A DNA stretch of 64,000 nucleotides from Epiperipatus broadwayi. Its lineage: Eukaryota; Onychophora; Udeonychophora; Euonychophora; Peripatidae. The translations under genes were made by a program, and so were the position numbers. Under the pieces are notes generated by a model. The model ran no database searches and was not told the origin of the DNA. It worked only from the letters and a program-made list of their open reading frames with translations. This document shows, piece after piece, positions 60,666 through 64,000 of this stretch (positions are counted from its first letter, which is position 1; every line of letters begins with the position of its first letter). The DNA is taken from positions 4,055,800 through 4,119,799 of the forward strand of contig JAQFVV010000018.1 in the NCBI GenBank assembly GCA_028023455.1. Reading direction: 5' to 3'.

Positions 60666-61330
60666 AAGCAAAGAATTAAAATAAATCAGGACCAGCCATT
60701 TCAGTCTAGGTCATACCCAGTTCCACATCAATACTGGGATAATGTGAAGGAACAAATCAATCAAATGATAGAATAGGGAATTATTTCAAAGTGTTCCTCT
60801 CCCTATTGTAATCTTCTGGTGATTGTCAAAAAAAAAAAGATGGGTCAGTCAGGTTGTGTTTGGATGCGAGACAGCTGAATTGAATAACTTTCCCAGGTTG
60901 TACCATCCCCCTCCCATGCAGGAACTGTTGGGAAGATTTAAGAGAATGAAAATATGTTCAAGGTTTGATTTGATGGCCAGTTACTGGCAAATCCAACTCC
61001 ATCCTGAGGACCGGAAATATACTGCCTTTAGATATGATGGTTATTCATATCAATTTAACCGAATGCCATTTGGCTTAATAAACAGTGGTGCAGGGTTGGT
61101 GAGATGTTTAGACCAAGTGCTGTCAGAGGAAGTAAAACAATTGGTCACAATGTATGTAGACAATGTATTGGTGTTATCGACAACCATCGAGGAACATTTT
61201 AGGAATGTAGAGATATTTCTCAAGGAATGCTTAAAAAAAGGAATCAAGGTTAATTTTAAAAAAGCATTTTATGTAAAAAGGAAGTTACATTTTTGGGCCA
61301 TGTGGTGGGTTTCAAAGAGATAAAACCCCA
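60666..61330 (+). pseudogene. Gypsy reverse transcriptase
   Basis: Readable in order: RSYPVPHQYWDNVKEQI, GIISKCSSPYCNLLVIVKKK with KDGSVRLCLDARQLN, then FPRLYHPPPMQELL, FSRFDLMASYWQIQLHPED-type and RMPFGLINSGAG blocks. YVDNVLVLS at 61153 stands where YVDD is expected, so one metal-binding aspartate is changed to asparagine. Breaks include a stop at 60774 (MIE*GII) and shifts around the A-run at 60828-60838 and near 60888. Confidence 0.85.
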
Positions 61331-62090
61331 TCCAGACAAAGTCTTGGCTATTAGAGAATTTCCTAAACCCACATCACTGAAGCAAATTTGATTATTCATC
61401 GGCCTCTGCAATTTCTATAGCTGATTTTAGGAGGGGTTTGTAGAAGAAATGGAACCTTTGGTCAAGCTGGTAAGAAAGAATGTCCTATGGAAATGGACTC
61501 AAGAACAAAAAAAATCCTTTGAGAATATAAAAAGAGGTTTTGAAAAACCAAGTCATGTTGGCATTTCCGAATTTCCAGAAGCCATTCATTGTATAAACAT
61601 ACAGTAGTGGGTATGGGCTAGGAGTTACACTATCCCAGATGCAAGATGATGATCAGATGAAAGTATTGTACTTTATAAGCCAATTTCTTAAAGGATCAGA
61701 GCATCATTATACCACTACTGAAAACCAAGCCCTGGCAAATCTCTGGGACTTCCAGAAGTTCAGGACATGCTTGTTAGGATCAAAAGTGGTTGTCATTACT
61801 GACCATAAAAGCTTGGAGTTTTTGGACCACAGCTACCTCACCAACAGCCAGTTGATTCGATGGAGTCTATACTTCCAGGAATATGACTACACTGTAAAAT
61901 ATTGCAAAGGGTCAGAAAATATTGTGCCAGACATATTGAGTCATAACCCTGCTCGATCCCAGCCATGCCATTTAAGTGGAGAGAACTTGTATATTTCCAG
62001 TTTGAACCTGAAGATAAATGAAACAGTAGAACAAGACTTAGCCAAACTATCACACCACCAATGGGAAGACAGACAACTAAGACATTGATT
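61331..62090 (+). pseudogene. Gypsy RT connection and RNase H
   Basis: After a broken connection (HPDKVLAIREFPKPTSLKQ, LFIGLCNFYS), the frame 61639-62088 holds an RNase H: HHYTTTENQALANLWDFQKF (catalytic glutamate), VVITDHKSLEFLD (catalytic aspartate), then RWSLYFQEYDYTVKYCKGSE and NIVPDILSHNP. The length and order are normal. This is the best-preserved part of the element. Confidence 0.85.
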
Positions 62091-62199
62091 GAGCAGCTAG
62101 ATGAAAAGGGGACAGCTGACTTAGGATGGGTGGAAAACAAGGCAGGATGATACTGAATAAGACAATCGATATTGCAGTATAAAATTCATGAGGACCAAG

Positions 62200-63250
62200 A
62201 GAAGTGTAAGCCTGTTTTTCCACATCAGATGAGGGAGGCCGTTATCACCCATGTACACCAACTCTAAGGTACACCAACTCTATGGTCATTATGGCACACC
62301 CAAAACTGAGTGTTTACTCCGGAATTGGTTTTATTGGCCCGGAATGCATACTAAAATTATGGCCATGGTGGGCCAGTGTGAAATATGCCAAAAGGCAAAG
62401 CCAGCTAATAGGAGTTATATAACACCCATGACCTCCATAATTCCAACAAAGCCACAAGAAATGATGACCCTAGATTACTATGGTCCATTGCCTGCTTTTA
62501 ACAAAAAGAAGTATCTGGTCATGGTCTAAGATCTATTCTCAAAATTTGTAGCCATGTACCTGATATCTCAGGCAAATACTAAGAACACTATAAAAATGCT
62601 AGAAAATAACCACTTTCCCACTGTAGGAAAACCAAACATTTTATTATTGGATCATGGCACTCCTTTATGTCAGTGGAATGGCATAGATGGATACAATGAC
62701 AAGGAATTAAGCACATCTTGTCGTCCATCTGTAATCCACAATCGAACCCATGTGAAAGGGGTTATGCAAGAATTAGGTCAGTTATTCAGAACATATCCCC
62801 CAATGAACCACCGAGGGTGAGTCAGGTAAGTTCCACAGGATGTCGATTATATTAATTGGTCAGTCAATGAATCAACATGGTTTTACCCCATACAGCTCCA
62901 TTTAGGAAAACATGTTCCTCGATTGATAAAACCCTTTTTCCAGGGCTGGATGAAACCCCAACAGATGTAGAAGCTGATAGAGCTCAAGCCTACCAGACAC
63001 GTTTGAAAAGGAGTCAAAATAGAAATAAATGATCCGCGGGCACACAGCACCAATTCCAAATAGGGAACAAGGTAATGATTAAAACACCACACGTTAGTGG
63101 CACAGGAAAATTCATCTGCCATAAGTTTTGTAATTTATATGACGGTCCATTCACTATTGTACAGTGACAAGGAAATAATACATTTTGTGTGGACACTGAG
63201 TCAGAGGTAAAAGGGTCCTACAATGCTAGGGCTTTAAAACCAGTATGATG
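62200..63250 (+). pseudogene. Gypsy integrase
   Basis: A zinc-binding HHCC domain (VHQLYGHYGTPKTECLL then CEICQKAK, 62260-62400) leads into the catalytic core: MTLDYYGPLP (first D) and LLLDHGTPLC (second D). The third acidic residue, expected near NRTHVKGVMQELGQLF, is not in its usual context. A C-terminal domain is readable at 63070-63245 (MIKTPHVSGTGKF, LYDGPFTIVQ, GSYNARALKPV), matching the chromatin or DNA-binding end of these integrases. Stops at 62527 and 62818 plus later ones inactivate it. Confidence 0.82.
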
Positions 63251-63317
63251 GTGGATTTCTTATTTTAAACCTCAAAATAGATCTACCTCATTTTGAAGTA
63301 TTTCCAACAGGGAGCAT

Positions 63318-64000
63318 TGTAACAGTAGCCGGGTTCAAACCCTGTTACAAGAAAATTGAATAACACATATGCATTACCCTCAATACATATACTCATTTAA
63401 GATGTTGTTAAGAGGTTAAAAATATATAGGGAATTAGACATATATATACGTGAATCAATTTTGAATTCTTTTTTTTTTTAAAAAAGAAAACAAATGGGGA
63501 TTTTAGAATATTTTATTTTTAAAATATTATAAATTTGCAAAATAGAGTTATGTGGAAATATGTTTTTTTTATATATTGCTTAAGATTGTTCCAAATATAA
63601 ATTTTTGTTTTAATCATATCTAAAATTAATGAGGGTAGTGAAAAAAAATATTGTATATGCCTCCAAGCAATTCTTGGTTATATAGCAATCATTAATTACT
63701 TAAAAAAAAGAAAAATTATGAGAAAGTGAAGGAATGTATTTGTGAACTAAAAATACCAGGAATTATGACACAAAAAGACAAAGGAAATGTTAGAGAAAAA
63801 AAAAGAAAGAAATATTTTTAAAAGAAAAATATTTCTAGAAAGGAAATAGTTTGACGATCTGATAAAATTCTATTTTTGAAAAAGGACAAAGCAGTTAGAG
63901 ACAGTTAGATTGAAACAGCTGAGCAGGGGAGAACTGTAGATATCTTAATGCCAATGTTTAAAATGATGGGGTAATCACAAATACGTGAAGGGCTTCACCA
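63318..64000 (+). repeat. 3' LTR of the gypsy element (partial or full)
   Basis: It begins TGTAACAG at 63318 after a purine-rich ACAGGGAGCA. Its first 32 bases fold: TGTAACA pairs with TGTTACA (63343-63349), and inside it GGGTT pairs with AACCC. The end region shares 57 bases with 59279-59335. Weak similarity may continue beyond 63931, so the right border is not fixed. Confidence 0.6.

Larger units (their letters stand above)
59279..64000 (+). mobile_element. Ty3/gypsy LTR retrotransposon, nearly complete, inactive
   Basis: Gag, protease, RT, RNase H and integrase follow in Ty3/gypsy order. About 57 bases (59279-59335) recur at 63875-63931, marking the end parts of the two LTRs (shared GCAGTTA..GACAGTTAGATTGA and ACAGCTGAGCAGG). 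The 3' LTR probably starts TGTAACAGTAG at 63318. The 5' LTR is much shorter or diverged, and the 3' LTR may run past the window. Stops and frameshifts occur in every domain except part of the RNase H. Confidence 0.85.

Noticed and set aside
61838-63196. Minus-strand frames opposite gypsy RNase H and integrase
   Set aside because: The plus strand carries recognisable domains; the antisense frames have none.

Overview
This 64 kb window looks like intergenic or intronic DNA from an AT-rich metazoan nuclear genome. Open frames are short and stop-ridden, (TA)n and (CA)n microsatellites are dense, and the only recognisable coding content is retrotransposon-derived. I found no convincing host gene, tRNA, rRNA or CRISPR array. 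The mix of Penelope-like elements (PLEs), RTE-type LINEs, a CCHC-tailed LINE and several Ty3/gypsy elements fits an invertebrate, perhaps an arthropod or mollusc. I cannot name the species from sequence alone.

Layout. 1-3.1 kb: a badly decayed Ty3/gypsy pol followed by an LTR-like segment. 3.3-5.2 kb: two head-to-head PLE inverted pairs. 5.3-8.0 kb: the first copy of a 2.7 kb non-coding repeat with TG...CA ends set in (TA)n; its twin is at 24.6-27.2 kb. 9.1 kb: a small foldback element. 13.9-15.0 kb (+) and 15.6-17.9 kb (-): two copies of one LINE family, the second carrying Illumina adapter sequence. 18.6-20.3 kb: an RTE 3' fragment and a 1.3 kb PLE palindrome. 21.2-22.2 kb: a half copy and a full foldback repeat. 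27.3-28.1 kb: another PLE palindrome. 28.4-30.2 kb: an unassigned, partly GC-richer segment. 35.8-37.8 kb: a decayed LINE pol. 42.2-43.1 kb: a repeat family with an inverted pair and another copy at 51.4 kb. 44.6-47.5 kb: a nearly full-length but dead RTE on the minus strand. 52.3 kb: a short solo-LTR-like unit. 54.6-55.5 kb: a PLE 3' end with a hammerhead-ribozyme-like core. 57.4-58.6 kb: a gag remnant on the minus strand. 59.3-64 kb: a Ty3/gypsy element with gag, protease, RT, RNase H and integrase in order, all with breaks.

How the parts relate. Nothing here works as a pathway; the window is a record of successive retrotransposition. Three themes recur. Many insertions abut (TA)n tracts. 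PLE copies occur repeatedly as head-to-head inverted pairs whose 5'-truncated ends meet at the centre. Several LTR-like units start TGTA(A/C)CAGT and end CA. One break (17.12-17.22 kb) is best explained as sequencing-adapter contamination of the assembly, not biology.
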